Part shown: piece by piece, positions 1 to 9,263 of the stretch
Layout of the letters: each line of letters starts with the position of its first letter
How positions within the stretch are numbered: position 1 is the stretch's first letter
NCBI RefSeq assembly: GCF_021228795.1
Contig: NZ_CP089309.1
Location: 4,523,501-4,587,500 of the forward strand
DNA from: Thiocapsa bogorovii
Lineage (GTDB): Bacteria; Pseudomonadota; Gammaproteobacteria; Chromatiales; Chromatiaceae
DNA length: 64,000 bases
Reading direction: 5' to 3'
Position numbers and translations under genes: made by a program
The notes under the pieces: generated by a model
What the model was told of the DNA's origin: nothing
Databases searched by the model: none
Seen by the model: the letters and a program-made list of their open reading frames with translations, nothing else

Positions 1-2
1 TC

Positions 3-506
3 GCGATGCTGAGGCCCGTTGCCGAGTCGCGCGTCGCCGAGCCTGCGCCCGCACAGCATGCGAGGGCCGCCGCGCACGCGCCGACCGAGACCTCGCGCGC
101 CGCGGTTCAGGTCACGCTCGGGTCACACGCGGATTGGCTGCATCTCGTCGATCGTCTGGAATTGGGCGGGATCGCGAGCCAGATCGCCCATCATTGCGAT
201 CTGAAAGGCTGGGCGGACGGGCGACTCTCGCTCGGCTTGGACCCGGCCGCGGAACATCTGCGCTCGCCGGGTGCGGAATCGCGCCTGCATGCTGCCTTGG
301 AAAAGACCATGGGTACTGCGGTGAAGCTCGACATCCAGGTCGCGCGGCCGCAGCGCGAGACGCTCGCCCAGCGGCGCGAGCGCGAGACCGGCGAACGCCG
401 CCAGGCGGCGGTCTCTGCGATGGAGGAGGATCCGGTTGCGCGCGCGATGCAGGACGAGCTCGATGCGAGCTGGATCGCCGGGAGTATCGAGCCGGCCGAT
501 CGATAG
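3..506 (+). CDS. dnaX: DNA polymerase III tau/gamma subunit, C-terminal part
   Basis: The gene is cut by the left edge of the window, so only the last ~167 residues are visible. The fragment opens with a Pro/Ala-rich linker and continues into the conserved tau C-terminal domain, with a W-LV--L-L-G-A pattern near residue 45 and a basic, charged tail. This domain of tau contacts the polymerase alpha subunit in the holoenzyme. The identification rests partly on context: dnaX is classically followed by ybaB and recR, exactly as here. The ATPase domain lies outside the window. Only the C-terminus is available for recognition, so a little doubt remains. Confidence 0.85.
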   Translation, partial: AMLRPVAESRVAEPAPAQHARAAAHAPTETSRAAVQVTLGSHADWLHLVDRLELGGIASQIAHHCDLKGWADGRLSLGLDPAAEHLRSPGAESRLHAALEKTMGTAVKLDIQVARPQRETLAQRRERETGERRQAAVSAMEEDPVARAMQDELDASWIAGSIEPADR

Positions 507-528
507 GCGTTTTTCGCGGATATTAGGT

Positions 529-550
529 CGGTTCTCCGCTCGGAGAACCG
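529..550. repeat. Perfect 10-bp inverted repeat between dnaX and ybaB
   Basis: CGGTTCTCCG and CGGAGAACCG face each other across a 2-base centre. No T-run follows, so it is not a canonical intrinsic terminator. It could be a weak attenuator or a protein-binding palindrome in the 183-base gap before ybaB. Confidence 0.5.
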
Positions 551-689
551 GATGGTCCGATGTCGCATAGCGACGGATTCTTTGTGAAGAGATAGCCAAC
601 CGAGAAGAGAGGATGCGGGAGATGGACGGCGTTCGGCGCCGTGCGCTATCCCGCCTCGGCCATCCGGTCGGGGTTTCCCGCGACACAGC

Positions 690-1016
690 ATGATGAAAGG
701 CGGAATCGGCAACTTGCTCAAGCAAGCGCAGAAGATGCAGGAAGACATGAAGCTGGCCCAAGAACGGCTCGCCTTGGAAGAGGTCGTCGGCGAGTCCGGC
801 GGCGGCATGGTCAAGGTGACCATGAACGGCCGCTATCAGGTCAGTCGGGTGGAGATCGACCCCGGTGTGATGGGCGACGACAAAGAGATGCTCGAGGATC
901 TCATCACCGCTGCCGTGAACGGTGCAAGCCAGCGCGTGGCCGAGAAGGCCAAGGAGAACATGGCCGAGCTGACCGCCGGGTTGCCTTTGCCGCCCGGGAT
1001 GAAGCTGCCCTTCTAG
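690..1016 (+). CDS. ybaB: YbaB/EbfC nucleoid-associated protein
   Basis: A 108-residue protein of the YbaB/EbfC family, small dimeric DNA-binding proteins linked to nucleoid structure and recombination repair. The sequence opens with the family signature [17 protein letters not shown] and carries the conserved [15 protein letters not shown] core and the [12 protein letters not shown] helix. Length is normal for the family. The start is ATG at 690, with a second ATG at 693 that could equally be used; no strong ribosome binding site is seen. It sits between dnaX and recR, 15 bases ahead of recR, the standard dnaX-ybaB-recR arrangement. Confidence 0.95.
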   Translation: MMKGGIGNLLKQAQKMQEDMKLAQERLALEEVVGESGGGMVKVTMNGRYQVSRVEIDPGVMGDDKEMLEDLITAAVNGASQRVAEKAKENMAELTAGLPLPPGMKLPF

Positions 1017-1031
1017 GCGCGGTCCGTCGCC

Positions 1032-1628
1032 GTGTCCGAGCGCCCGCTTCTCGGTCAATTGATCGATGCCTTGCGGTGCCTGCCGGGGGTCGGGCCGAAG
1101 TCGGCGCAGCGGATCGCCTTCCACCTGCTCGAGCGCGATCGCGAGGGCGGGGTTCGTTTGGCGCGGATCATGGCCGATGCCATGACCCGGATCCGGCGCT
1201 GTCGTCGCTGTCGCACCCTGACCGAGCAGGAGCTGTGCGGGTTGTGCACCAACCCGCATCGCGACGGCGGACTCTTGTGCGTGGTCGAGCAGCCCTCCGA
1301 GATCCTGGCCATCGAGCAGGCCACGGACTTTCGCGGACTCTATTTCGTGCTCGGCGGGAGGCTCTCGCCGCTCGAAGGGATCGGCCCGCAGGAGCTGGGC
1401 CTGGACCTGCTCGATGCCCGTCTGCAGGGCGGGGAGGTGCGCGAGGTGATCCTCGCCATCAGTCCGACCGTGGAGGGGAGTGCGACGGCGCACTTCATTG
1501 CCGAGTCCGCCGATCGGTACGGGGTGAGTGCGACCCGTATCGCCCACGGTGTGCCGCTGGGCGGAGAGCTTGAGTATCTGGACGGCGGAACGCTGGCGCT
1601 GGCCTTCAACGGCCGGCGCCGACTCTGA
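1032..1628 (+). CDS. recR: Recombination mediator protein RecR
   Basis: A 198-residue protein starting at GTG. RecR acts with RecF/RecO to load RecA at gaps. Visible domains in order: an N-terminal helix-hairpin-helix ([17 protein letters not shown], residues ~17-33), a four-cysteine zinc finger (CRRC...CGLC, ~57-73), the TOPRIM domain beginning at [11 protein letters not shown], and the C-terminal [20 protein letters not shown] motif. Length matches the family. It is the third gene of the dnaX-ybaB-recR unit. A composite repeat element starts 14 bases after its stop codon. Confidence 0.97.
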   Translation: MSERPLLGQLIDALRCLPGVGPKSAQRIAFHLLERDREGGVRLARIMADAMTRIRRCRRCRTLTEQELCGLCTNPHRDGGLLCVVEQPSEILAIEQATDFRGLYFVLGGRLSPLEGIGPQELGLDLLDARLQGGEVREVILAISPTVEGSATAHFIAESADRYGVSATRIAHGVPLGGELEYLDGGTLALAFNGRRRL

Positions 1629-1641
1629 CACCACTGGCCTC

Positions 1642-1834
1642 TTAAACCGCGTCTAGAGCGACATGCGTCATTTTCATCATGTATTCGGCCTTGGGGGCTT
1701 CACCACCTTTGGTGGAGACGCGGTTTAATATTTTTACTTTTCAAAACGCTAAACCGCGCCGGCGTCAACAATCCTCAAATCTGCCGGGGCCGGTCCCATC
1801 CAAAAACATCACATACCGCGCTGGGCGCGGTTTA
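1642..1834. repeat. Composite inverted-repeat element, copy 1
   Basis: This is a 193-bp element made of two modules. Module A (1642-1728) has perfect 13-bp inverted ends, TTAAACCGCGTCT and its complement. Module B (1750-1834) has 11-bp inverted ends, TAAACCGCGCC and its complement. An AT-rich linker of about 20 bases joins them. It fills the gap between recR and the HIT gene, ending 18 bases before the HIT start codon. Related copies lie at 4494-4849, 10136-10338, 20393-20585 and 60567-60764, with a solo module A at 45209-45292. Confidence 0.85.
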
Positions 1835-1852
1835 ACGGAGCGGATCGCAACG

Positions 1853-2197
1853 ATGTCTGATACCATTTTCGGCAAGATCGCCACCGGCGAAGTCTCGGCC
1901 GACATCGTCTATCAAGACGATGACCTGGTCGCTTTCCGAGACCTCCATCCGCAAGCGCCGACACATATCCTGGTGATCCCGCGCAAGCCGATTCCGACCC
2001 TGAACGACGTGCAGCCGGAGGATGCCGAGCTGATCGGCAAGCTGTTCCTGGCCGCGGCCAAGATCGCCGAACAGGAGGGGATCGCGCAGAGCGGTTACCG
2101 GACCTTAGTCAACTGCAACGCGGGGGCCGGGCAAACGGTGTACCACCTGCATCTGCACATCCTGGGGGGACGTCCCATGCAGTGGCCGCCCGGATGA
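1853..2197 (+). CDS. HIT-family nucleotide hydrolase (HinT-like)
   Basis: A 114-residue histidine-triad protein. HinT-type enzymes hydrolyse adenosine phosphoramidates and related nucleotide conjugates. The triad is visible as HLHLH at residues 98-102, preceded by the N-terminal IFGKIATGEV and the AFRDLHPQAPTHILVIPRKP core. Length is typical for HinT. The start at ATG 1853 is chosen because the family begins MSDTIFGKI. The open frame extends upstream to about 1679, but that part is repeat sequence. The untranslated leader is therefore mostly the module B repeat, with only a weak CGGAG as a possible ribosome binding site. Confidence 0.93.
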   Translation: MSDTIFGKIATGEVSADIVYQDDDLVAFRDLHPQAPTHILVIPRKPIPTLNDVQPEDAELIGKLFLAAAKIAEQEGIAQSGYRTLVNCNAGAGQTVYHLHLHILGGRPMQWPPG

Positions 2198-2236
2198 TCG
2201 ATGTTGCAGGCCGGCGTTGTTCGTAGTAACGGTGCC

Positions 2237-2316
2237 GTAGGGTGGACGAGCGCAAGCGCAGTCCACCGAACCCCGCGACGGCGCTGTTGGACTGCGCTTC
2301 GCTTGTTCACCCTACA
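2237..2316. repeat. Intergenic palindromic repeat of the GTAGGGTGGA type
   Basis: The left arm GTAGGGTGGACGAGCGCAAG and a near-complementary right arm ending in TTCACCCTAC flank a short centre. Repeats of this kind, with arms resembling GTAGGGTGGA...TCCACC, are widespread between genes in gammaproteobacteria. It lies between the HIT gene and minC. No gene is visible in the surrounding 207 bases. Confidence 0.7.
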
Positions 2317-2404
2317 GCGCTAGGACACGGACGTCGTCGACAAACGACGACCTTTTGATTCATTCCAGCGGAGATCGGCGGGCGTTTGCCCCGACAGCAG
2401 CAAC

Positions 2405-3193
2405 ATGGCAGGGTATCAACGCACGTCCGCGGGGGATCGCCCCGCCGTCTTCGAGCTCAAGGCAGCCGGTTTCACCCTGCCGATTATTCGCCTGCTCGAG
2501 GCCGATATCGAGGCGGTCGCAGCCGAGCTGGGTGCCCGGGTCGAGCAGGCGCCGGAGTTTTTTCGCAATACGCCCGTCGTCATCGATCTGAGCGCCTTTC
2601 CCGAAGGCGGCGGCGAGGTCGAGTTTCCGCTCTTGGTCGGCCTCCTGCGCGGCTACGGCATGATTCCTTTTGGCGTGCGCGGCGGCAACAAGACCCAGAA
2701 CGAGGCCGCGGAGGCGATGGAGTTGGCCATCCTCGGCGAGCAGGAGAACCGTCCCACCCGCACCGAGCGCCGCGTCGCGTCCGAGGAACCCGCGCCGAGC
2801 GCGCCCGCCCCGGTTGCGCAGTCCGTGCAGGGCGAGCCCGCGGCAGCGCCTCGTGCGGGAGCCGGTGCGGCCTTTACCTTGGTCACGCGTCCGGTGCGCT
2901 CGGGGCAGCGTGTCTACGCCGCAGGCGGGGATCTGTCCATCATCGCCGCGGTGAGCTCGGGTGCCGAGCTGATGGCCGACGGCAACATCCACGTCTACGG
3001 TCCGCTGCGCGGCCGTGCACTGGCCGGCATGAAGGGCAACACGGATGCGCGGATCTTTTGCCAAGACCTTCAGGCGGAGCTGGTGTCCGTCGCAGGGCAT
3101 TACCGGGTGAGCGAGAACATCCCGCGCGAGCTGCGCGGCGTGCCCGTCCAGATCTACCTGGACCAGAAGATTCTGAGAATCGAAAAACTTTGA
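2405..3193 (+). CDS. minC: Septum site-determining protein MinC
   Basis: A 262-residue inhibitor of FtsZ ring assembly that is brought to the membrane by MinD. An N-terminal FtsZ-inhibitory domain (residues ~10-110) is followed by a Pro/Ala-rich linker and the C-terminal beta-helix domain (~160-262), recognisable by AGGDLSIIAAVSSGAELMAD, the GNIHVYGPLRGRALAG motif and CQDLQAELVSVAGHY. Length is slightly above E. coli MinC because of the linker. It heads a compact minCDE operon, followed 49 bases later by minD. Confidence 0.96.
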   Translation: MAGYQRTSAGDRPAVFELKAAGFTLPIIRLLEADIEAVAAELGARVEQAPEFFRNTPVVIDLSAFPEGGGEVEFPLLVGLLRGYGMIPFGVRGGNKTQNEAAEAMELAILGEQENRPTRTERRVASEEPAPSAPAPVAQSVQGEPAAAPRAGAGAAFTLVTRPVRSGQRVYAAGGDLSIIAAVSSGAELMADGNIHVYGPLRGRALAGMKGNTDARIFCQDLQAELVSVAGHYRVSENIPRELRGVPVQIYLDQKILRIEKL

Positions 3194-3242
3194 CCCGACG
3201 CAGGGTTGGGCGACGGACCATCCCATTTTGGAGGCGGCTACT

Positions 3243-4052
3243 TTGGCGAGAATTATTGTGATCACCTCGGGTAAGGGCGGGGTCGGCAAAACGACCACGT
3301 CCGCCGCGTTGGCCATGGGGCTGGCCCAGCGCGGTCATCGCACGGTCGTCATCGATTTCGATGTGGGCCTGCGCAACCTGGATCTCATCATGGGTTGCGA
3401 GCGGCGTGTCGTCTACGATTTCGTCAATGTCATCAATCAGGAGGCCAACCTCAACCAGGCCCTGATTCGCGACAAGCGTTGCGACAACCTCTATGTGCTG
3501 CCGGCCTCTCAGACACGCGACAAGGATGCACTCACCAAGGAGGGCGTCGGGCGGGTGCTCGAGGAGCTCGCCCACGGATACGATTTTATCGTCTGCGACT
3601 CGCCGGCCGGCATCGAGCACGGCGCGACCATGGCCATGTATTACGCCGACGATGCCATCGTGGTGACCAATCCCGAGGTTTCCTCGGTGCGGGACTCCGA
3701 CCGCATGTTGGGTATCCTCTCGAGCAAATCGCGTCGGGCGGAGTCAAACGACGAGCCGATCCGCGAGTTTCTCTTGCTGACCCGCTACGATCCGGTGCGT
3801 GTCGAGAAGGGCGAGATGTTGAGTGTTGATGACGTGCAGGAGATCTTGTCGCTGACCTTGCTCGGCGTTATCCCGGAGTCGAAATCCGTCTTGACCGCAT
3901 CAAACTCCGGCGTACCTGTGGTCCTCGATCGGGAGAGCGATGCCGGCAAGGCCTATGCCGATACGGTTGCTCGTTATCTGGGCGACGAGGTGCCGCACCG
4001 TTTTCTCCAAGTGGAGAAGAAGGGCTTCCTGAAGCGCTTTTTCAGAGGCTGA
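3243..4052 (+). CDS. minD: Septum site-determining ATPase MinD
   Basis: A 269-residue membrane-associated ATPase that recruits MinC and is released by MinE. The deviant Walker A motif GKGGVGKTT is at residues 10-18. DFDVGLRNLDLIMGCERR and CDSPAGIEHGA follow, and the C-terminal amphipathic membrane helix ends GFLKRFFRG. I place the start at TTG 3243 because this gives the universal MARIIVITSGKGG N-terminus and an ideal GGAGG eight bases upstream. A frame opening at TTG 3228 would add five residues and has no ribosome binding site. It is followed by minE after three bases. Confidence 0.96.
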   Translation: MARIIVITSGKGGVGKTTTSAALAMGLAQRGHRTVVIDFDVGLRNLDLIMGCERRVVYDFVNVINQEANLNQALIRDKRCDNLYVLPASQTRDKDALTKEGVGRVLEELAHGYDFIVCDSPAGIEHGATMAMYYADDAIVVTNPEVSSVRDSDRMLGILSSKSRRAESNDEPIREFLLLTRYDPVRVEKGEMLSVDDVQEILSLTLLGVIPESKSVLTASNSGVPVVLDRESDAGKAYADTVARYLGDEVPHRFLQVEKKGFLKRFFRG

Positions 4053-4055
4053 CCT

Positions 4056-4325
4056 ATGGGCTTACTCGACTACTTCCGCTCCTCGCGACCGAAGGGCTCT
4101 GCAAGTGTAGCCAAGGAGCGGCTGCAGATCCTGGTGGCCCACGATCGTACGCAGCGTGGCCGTCCTTCCTATCTCCCCAAACTGCAGCAGGAGATCCTCG
4201 AGGTCATCCGCAAGTATGTGGAGGTCGACATGAACGCCGTCTCCGTCAAATACGAGCAGGAGGACAGCCACGAGGTCCTCGAGCTGAACATCGTTCTGCC
4301 GGACACGGTTCAGGGACGGATCTAA
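4056..4325 (+). CDS. minE: Cell division topological specificity factor MinE
   Basis: An 89-residue protein, the usual length for MinE. It stimulates MinD ATPase activity and drives Min oscillation. The N-terminal MGLLDYFRS helix, the AKERLQILVAHDR MinD-interacting segment and the C-terminal topological domain (YLPKLQQEILEVIRKYV) are all present. It completes the minCDE operon, starting three bases after minD stops. Downstream, about 500 bases hold only repeat elements. Confidence 0.97.
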   Translation: MGLLDYFRSSRPKGSASVAKERLQILVAHDRTQRGRPSYLPKLQQEILEVIRKYVEVDMNAVSVKYEQEDSHEVLELNIVLPDTVQGRI

Positions 4326-4351
4326 GGGCGGGGCTGGCCATGGTTCGCGGT

Positions 4352-4466
4352 AGGATGGGTCCGGCGCAAGCGAAACCTCTACTGCAAACCGCAGCGTTGC
4401 CGGGTTTCGGTCCGATGCCCTTGGCGCGGGCCGGACAGGTTTCGCTGGCGCTCTACATCCTCGTCT
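4352..4466. repeat. Palindromic intergenic repeat downstream of minE
   Basis: Arms GGCGCAAGCGAAACCT and AGGTTTCGCTGGCGCT face each other, flanked by GTAGGATG and CTACATCC. This resembles the repeat at 2237-2316 in design but differs in sequence. It belongs to a broad class of palindromic intergenic repeats. Confidence 0.6.
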
Positions 4467-4493
4467 TTCGGTTTTTTGGCTCGTTCCTGAACC

Positions 4494-4849
4494 AAACCGC
4501 GTCCAGAGCGACAGGCGTCGTTTTCGTGTTGTATTCGGCTTCGGGGACGTCGCCGCCAGGGGTGGAGACGCGGTTTATGCCGAGCGCACCTGGGTTTTCC
4601 GCCGCATTGCACGCCCCGCGCACGCCGGGCCGGTGTCGCGCCTACTCGCCTTGGAATCCGCTACGCCTCGTCGGCGCGCCTTGGCCCGCCGCGCGCGGGA
4701 CGCACTCTGCCGAGCGAAAAACCCACGCGCGCTCGGTATAAAATTCTATATTTTTTGGAATCTTAAACCGCGCCAGCTCAAACAATCGTCGAGTCTGCCA
4801 AGATCGACCCCATCCGAAAACATCACGCACCGCGCTGTGCGCGGTTTAA
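4494..4849. repeat. Composite inverted-repeat element, copy 2, with nested insertion
   Basis: Module A (4494-4577) has inverted ends AAACCGCGTC and GACGCGGTTT. Module B (4763-4849) has ends TTAAACCGCGC and GCGCGGTTTAA. The spacing is enlarged by a separate ~157-bp inverted-repeat element at 4580-4736. Without it the copy would be about 199 bp, like the others. The right end of module B contains the stop codon of the minus-strand L,D-transpeptidase gene. Confidence 0.85.
4580..4736. repeat. Second inverted-repeat element nested inside composite copy 2
   Basis: The left end CCGAGCGCACCTGGGTTTTC and the complement of the right end, CCGAGCGCGCGTGGGTTTTT, match over 23 bases with only three or four differences. 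It sits precisely at the junction between module A and the AT-rich linker. No open frame inside is convincing, so it looks like a small non-coding element inserted into an older repeat. Confidence 0.65.
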
Positions 4850-5448
4850 GGCAGGATCTTGATCGGCGTCCCGTCGCGCACCATCGACCAGATCTCGTCG
4901 ATCTCGTGGTTCTGCACGGCGATGCAGCCCTGTGTCCAGTCGCGGTTGGCATATTGTTGGCGCAGTGCTTCGGATCGGACGTAGTTCGGGAGACCGTGGA
5001 TCATGATCATCCCGCCCGGGCTGGAGTAACCGAGTGAGCGGCTGACGAGCTTGTCGCGCTCGTTCGGGTAGGAGATGTGGATCGACTTGTAGAAATTGCT
5101 GTTCGGGTTGCGCCAGTTGAGGAAATAGTCGCCGATCGGGGTGCGCTCGTCGCCTTCGCGAAACTTATGCCCGTCCGGCGCGCCGCCGAGTGCGATCCGG
5201 TACTCGCGGATCACCCGTCCGTTGCTATGCAGCTCCAGCTTGCGTTGCGACTTCTTCACAACGACCTTGTCGGCGTGGTTTGAGTCGACCGTCGCCATCT
5301 TCGACGTGCTGCCACAGCCGACAAGTCCCAAAGCGCCTGCAACGGCGAGCGCCGTCAGCAGGTATCGGATCCGATGCGCGCGGTGCTCGGGTCGGCGGAC
5401 GGGATGCTCGTCGATGGCGTTCATGGGGTGTTTCGCGTGGGTGTGCAT
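4846..5448 (-). CDS. L,D-transpeptidase (YkuD-fold) lipoprotein
   Basis: A 200-residue putative cell-wall enzyme. The YkuD catalytic signature is visible: His151-Gly152 in MIMIHGLPN and Cys175 in DWTQGCIAV. Such enzymes cross-link peptidoglycan through meso-diaminopimelate or attach lipoproteins to it. A hydrophobic segment ends in the lipobox LVGC with Cys45, predicting a periplasmic lipoprotein. The 27 basic residues before that segment are unusually long, so an internal start at Met9 is possible. The stop codon lies inside the GCGGTTTAA end of the repeat element at 4763-4849. Which L,D-transpeptidase activity it has cannot be told from sequence. Confidence 0.85.
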   Translation of the reverse strand: MHTHAKHPMNAIDEHPVRRPEHRAHRIRYLLTALAVAGALGLVGCGSTSKMATVDSNHADKVVVKKSQRKLELHSNGRVIREYRIALGGAPDGHKFREGDERTPIGDYFLNWRNPNSNFYKSIHISYPNERDKLVSRSLGYSSPGGMIMIHGLPNYVRSEALRQQYANRDWTQGCIAVQNHEIDEIWSMVRDGTPIKILP

Positions 5449-5597
5449 GGGTTTGATCCGGTGTCTGGAGGGTAGCCACGGCGTCGGCCGTGCTCATCAG
5501 CAACACGCGAAAGTGTAGGTAACCTTATGACAAAACGCCATCTTGTTTAGCGATTTTTCGTTCTGGAAATCCCGAGCCGAGCCACCGGAATCGTCGG

Positions 5598-6794
5598 TCA
5601 AAACTCGGGAAGCACGCGGAAGAAGAGCGTCTTGAGATAAGCGGTCTCCGGGATTGCGGGATGCACCGGATGGTCAGGCCCCTGCTGACCGGTCTCCAGC
5701 AGCTGCAGGGTGCGCCCGGCGCGGCGTGCCGCCTGCTGGACGGTCCGCACGAAGACGTCGCGACCCATATGGAAGGAGCATGAGGAGGTCACCAGTAATC
5801 CGCCCGGCTCGAGCAGCTCCATCCCGAGTCGATTGAGGCGCAGATACGCCTGGACCCCGTCCTTTTCGTCCTTGCGTCGCTTAATGAAGGCGGGCGGATC
5901 GAGCAGTACGGTGTCGAACCGGGCCTCCTCTTCGCGCAGGGCGCGCAGCACATCGAAGGCATCGCCGTGTCGGCCCTGCACACGCTCCGCCAGCCGATTG
6001 CGTGCCGCGTTGTCGGCGACCCGTTCGAGTGCCGGCAGCGAGCTGTCGACACAGACGACCTGCTCGGCACCCAGCGCTGCCGCACGCAGACCCCAGGCAC
6101 CGATATAGCTGCAGACATCCAGGACGCGCCGACCGACGCCGTAGCGTGCCAGTCGGGTGCGATTCTCGGCTTGGTCGAAGAACCAGCCGGTCTTCTGGCC
6201 CGTCAGGGGCGAGACGAGGAACTCCAGGTCGTTCTCGATCAGGGGCAGGGTGTCCTCGGGAGACCCCAGGATGACCTCGACACCCTGAGTCAGGCCTTCC
6301 ATCTCGCGCACCGACGTGTCGTTGCGCAGCACGATCACCTTGGGTCGCAGCACCTGCTCGAGCGCGGCGAGGATCTCGCCTTGGACCCGTTCCATCCCCG
6401 CGGTGGTGATCTGCACGGCGAGTAGATCGCCGTAGCGGTCGACGACCAGGCCCGGCATCCCGTCGCTTTCCCCGAAGATCAGTCGGTAGAAGGGGCGCGT
6501 GTAGAGCCGCTCGCGCAGGGCGAGGGCTTCGTGGATGCGCTTTAGCCACAGGGTCGGGCTCAGCGGCTGCGTCGGATCGCGGCTGACCACTCGGGCGCAG
6601 ATCAAGGAATGCGGATTGGCATAGCCGTGACCGATCCAGCGATCGTGATCGCTGCGGATCGCGACCGGCTGACCCGGCTGGAAATCCTTCAGCGGGGTGG
6701 CCTTGGTGTTGACCTCGTTGCTGTAAATCCAGCAGTGCCCGGCGATAAGGCGGCGTTCCTGGTCTTTGCTCAGGATGAGGGGTTGGGTCTTCAT
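5598..6794 (-). CDS. rlmI: 23S rRNA (cytosine-C5)-methyltransferase RlmI-type
   Basis: A 398-residue class I SAM-dependent methyltransferase. In E. coli RlmI modifies C1962 of 23S rRNA. An N-terminal PUA-like domain (residues 1-75, with HCWIYSNEV) precedes an EEHEE-type region with FGESDGMPGLVVDRYGD and GWFFDQAENR. The Rossmann core has VLDVCSYIGAWGLRAAALGA and the DPPAFIKRRKD catalytic loop. The conserved cysteine is in TSSCSFHM. Length and motif order match RlmI/YccW. It stands alone on the minus strand. Confidence 0.9.
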   Translation of the reverse strand: MKTQPLILSKDQERRLIAGHCWIYSNEVNTKATPLKDFQPGQPVAIRSDHDRWIGHGYANPHSLICARVVSRDPTQPLSPTLWLKRIHEALALRERLYTRPFYRLIFGESDGMPGLVVDRYGDLLAVQITTAGMERVQGEILAALEQVLRPKVIVLRNDTSVREMEGLTQGVEVILGSPEDTLPLIENDLEFLVSPLTGQKTGWFFDQAENRTRLARYGVGRRVLDVCSYIGAWGLRAAALGAEQVVCVDSSLPALERVADNAARNRLAERVQGRHGDAFDVLRALREEEARFDTVLLDPPAFIKRRKDEKDGVQAYLRLNRLGMELLEPGGLLVTSSCSFHMGRDVFVRTVQQAARRAGRTLQLLETGQQGPDHPVHPAIPETAYLKTLFFRVLPEF

Positions 6795-6985
6795 GATCGC
6801 ATGTCCTGTGGTGTCGTGGCGCTCGTCGTCTTGCGCGGTGACAGACTATCAGAACCGGCCGAGGTCGGTCGGGGCATGGAAAGAGGATTCGTCAGGACCC
6901 ACATCCCGGTATGAGTCGCCAGCCGCCAGTGCCCGTCACCTTTCGCCCTCATCTCCCACCCACTCTTGAGTTCCCGGGGTCCGCC

Positions 6986-9061
6986 ATGTCCAACGTCCAT
7001 CCGTCCCCGACCGGCCATGCCAACCGTCTTGCCGCGACCACCAGTCCCTACCTTCGGCAGCACGCACACAATCCCGCGGACTGGTGGCCTTGGTGCGACG
7101 AGGCGCTCGCCCTGGCGCGCGAGACGGATCGTCCGATCCTGCTCTCGATCGGCTACTCGGCGTGCCACTGGTGCCATGTGATGGCTCACGAGTCTTTCGA
7201 GGACCCCGGCACCGCGGAGCTGATGAATCGGCTCTTCGTCAATATCAAGGTTGACCGGGAGGAGCGACCGGATCTCGACAAGATCTATCAGACCGCACAC
7301 CAGCTGCTCTCGCAACGCCCCGGCGGTTGGCCGCTCACGGTGTTCCTGATGCCGGAGGATCAAAAACCCTTCTTCGCCGGGACCTACTTCCCGCGCGAGC
7401 CGCGTCATGGCTTGCCGTCGTTCAAGCAACTGATGCAAGGGGTCGAGCGGGCCTACCGCGAGCAAAAGACGGCGATCGAGTCACAGAACGAAAGCCTGAT
7501 GGCGGCGCTTGCCGAGCTGGAACCGCGTACCTCGGACGTCCTGCCCGAGCACTCGGTCATCGACGCGGCCCTGCAGCAGCTCGACGAGAGCTTCGACTCC
7601 GAGCACGGCGGATTCGGCGATGCGCCCAAGTTCCCGCACCCGACCAACCTCGAGCTCCTGTTTCGGCACGCGGCGGACGCTTCGCCGGACGGCGCCCCCG
7701 ATCGGTCCGCGCTCGCGAAGGCTGTTCGGACGCTCGAGCGTATGGTCCGCGGCGGACTCACGGATCAGCTCGGCGGGGGCTTCTATCGCTACTCGGTCGA
7801 CGCGCTTTGGATGATCCCGCACTTCGAGAAGATGCTCTACGACAACGGCCCGCTCCTGGCACTCTGTTGCGACGCCTTCGCCGTGACCGAGGACCCCTTG
7901 TTTCGGGATGCCGCCGTCATGACCGCGGACTGGGTGCTGCGCGAGATGCAGTCCCCGGAGGGAGGCTATTGGTCCAGCCTGGACGCCGACAGCGAGGGCG
8001 AGGAAGGCAAGTTTTATGTCTGGGATCGCGACGAGATCAGGGGGCTGCTCGCGCCGGCCGAATATGCGCCCTTGGCCGCCGTGTATGGTCTGGATCGTCC
8101 GGCCAACTTCGAAGGCCGCTGGCATCTGCACGGGTACCGCACTCCCGAAGCTGTTGCCGTCGACCTCGGCTTGGAGCCGGCGCAGGTTCAGGCGTTGCTC
8201 GCGGCCGCCCGCGCGACCCTCTATGTCGAACGCGAGCGCCGCGTTCGACCGGGTCGCGACGAGAAGGTCCTGACCGCTTGGAATGCGCTCATGATCAAAG
8301 GCATAGCGCGTGCCGCGCGCACCTTCGATCGGCCCGATTATCTGGAGTCCGCCGAGCAGGCACTCGCCTTCATCCGCGAAACACTCTGGTCTGAGGGTCG
8401 GCTGCTCGCAACCTACAAGGACGGCACCGCCCACCTCAACGCCTACCTCGACGACTATGCCAACCTGTTGGATGCCTTGCTGGAGCTCTTGCAGACTCGC
8501 TGGTCGCGGGTGGATCTAGACTTCGCCATCGCCCTGGCGGAGGTGCTGCTGGATCAGTTCGAGGATCCGATCGACGGCGGCTTCTGGTTCACCGGGCGGG
8601 ATCACGAGACCCTGATCCACCGCACCAAGCCGCTTGCCGACGAGGCCGTCCCGTCCGGCAACGGCATCGCTGCCGTGGCACTTCAGCGGCTCGGCCATCT
8701 CCTCGGCGAGCCGCGCTATCTCGCCGCGGCCGAACGGACCCTGAAGCTCGCGGCCGAGTCGATCCGGCGCATGCCCTATGCCCACGCCACACTCCTGTTC
8801 GCGCTCGACGAGTGGCTCGACCCGCCCGAGACCCTGGTGATCCGCGCCGGCGACGAGCGTCTCGACGCATGGCGCCGGGAGGTCCAGCGCGGCTACCGAC
8901 CGCGGCGCCTTGTCCTGGGTATCCCGAGCGAGGAAACCCATCTGCCCGGCACGCTCGCCGCCATGGTGCCGGGCGAGCGCCCGCGCATCTACCGCTGCCG
9001 AGGTACCCACTGCGAGCCGCCGACCGAATCGCTCGCCGATGTCTTGAATCCGACCCCGTAG
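6986..9061 (+). CDS. Thioredoxin-domain YyaL/SPATA20-family protein
   Basis: A 691-residue protein with an N-terminal thioredoxin-like domain (residues ~10-170) followed by an (alpha/alpha)6-barrel-like region typical of N-acyl-glucosamine epimerase folds. The signature [15 protein letters not shown] places a CHWC motif at residues 60-63. [23 protein letters not shown] is the family N-terminus, followed by [11 protein letters not shown] and [20 protein letters not shown]. The biochemical role of this widely conserved family is not settled. The start is ATG 6986, where family similarity begins; the frame is open upstream to 6911. Confidence 0.88.
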   Translation: MSNVHPSPTGHANRLAATTSPYLRQHAHNPADWWPWCDEALALARETDRPILLSIGYSACHWCHVMAHESFEDPGTAELMNRLFVNIKVDREERPDLDKIYQTAHQLLSQRPGGWPLTVFLMPEDQKPFFAGTYFPREPRHGLPSFKQLMQGVERAYREQKTAIESQNESLMAALAELEPRTSDVLPEHSVIDAALQQLDESFDSEHGGFGDAPKFPHPTNLELLFRHAADASPDGAPDRSALAKAVRTLERMVRGGLTDQLGGGFYRYSVDALWMIPHFEKMLYDNGPLLALCCDAFAVTEDPLFRDAAVMTADWVLREMQSPEGGYWSSLDADSEGEEGKFYVWDRDEIRGLLAPAEYAPLAAVYGLDRPANFEGRWHLHGYRTPEAVAVDLGLEPAQVQALLAAARATLYVERERRVRPGRDEKVLTAWNALMIKGIARAARTFDRPDYLESAEQALAFIRETLWSEGRLLATYKDGTAHLNAYLDDYANLLDALLELLQTRWSRVDLDFAIALAEVLLDQFEDPIDGGFWFTGRDHETLIHRTKPLADEAVPSGNGIAAVALQRLGHLLGEPRYLAAAERTLKLAAESIRRMPYAHATLLFALDEWLDPPETLVIRAGDERLDAWRREVQRGYRPRRLVLGIPSEETHLPGTLAAMVPGERPRIYRCRGTHCEPPTESLADVLNPTP

Positions 9062-9263
9062 GTTGTGCTGACGATAGGAAGCGCAACGGCCGCCGACCGT
9101 TTGTCGTGCCTCCGCGGCACGGCACAATCGCGGATGCCGTTCCGTGTCGATCACGACAACGACAACGTCGGCAGCTCCACAGAGCGCCGAATTCCATGCA
9201 TTGCTCGCGCTCCGCACCGCTAACGCCGCCCGGCGAGCCCCACCCACCAGCAGGTCATCCCTC

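Noticed and set aside
123-1634. A 503-residue open frame antisense to dnaX, ybaB and recR
   Set aside because: It covers three well-identified genes and their intergenic gaps and has no recognisable domain.
1642-1834. A CRISPR array made of the TAAACCGCG repeats
   Set aside because: The repeats are inverted, only two modules occur per site, spacing is not spacer-like, and no cas gene is present.
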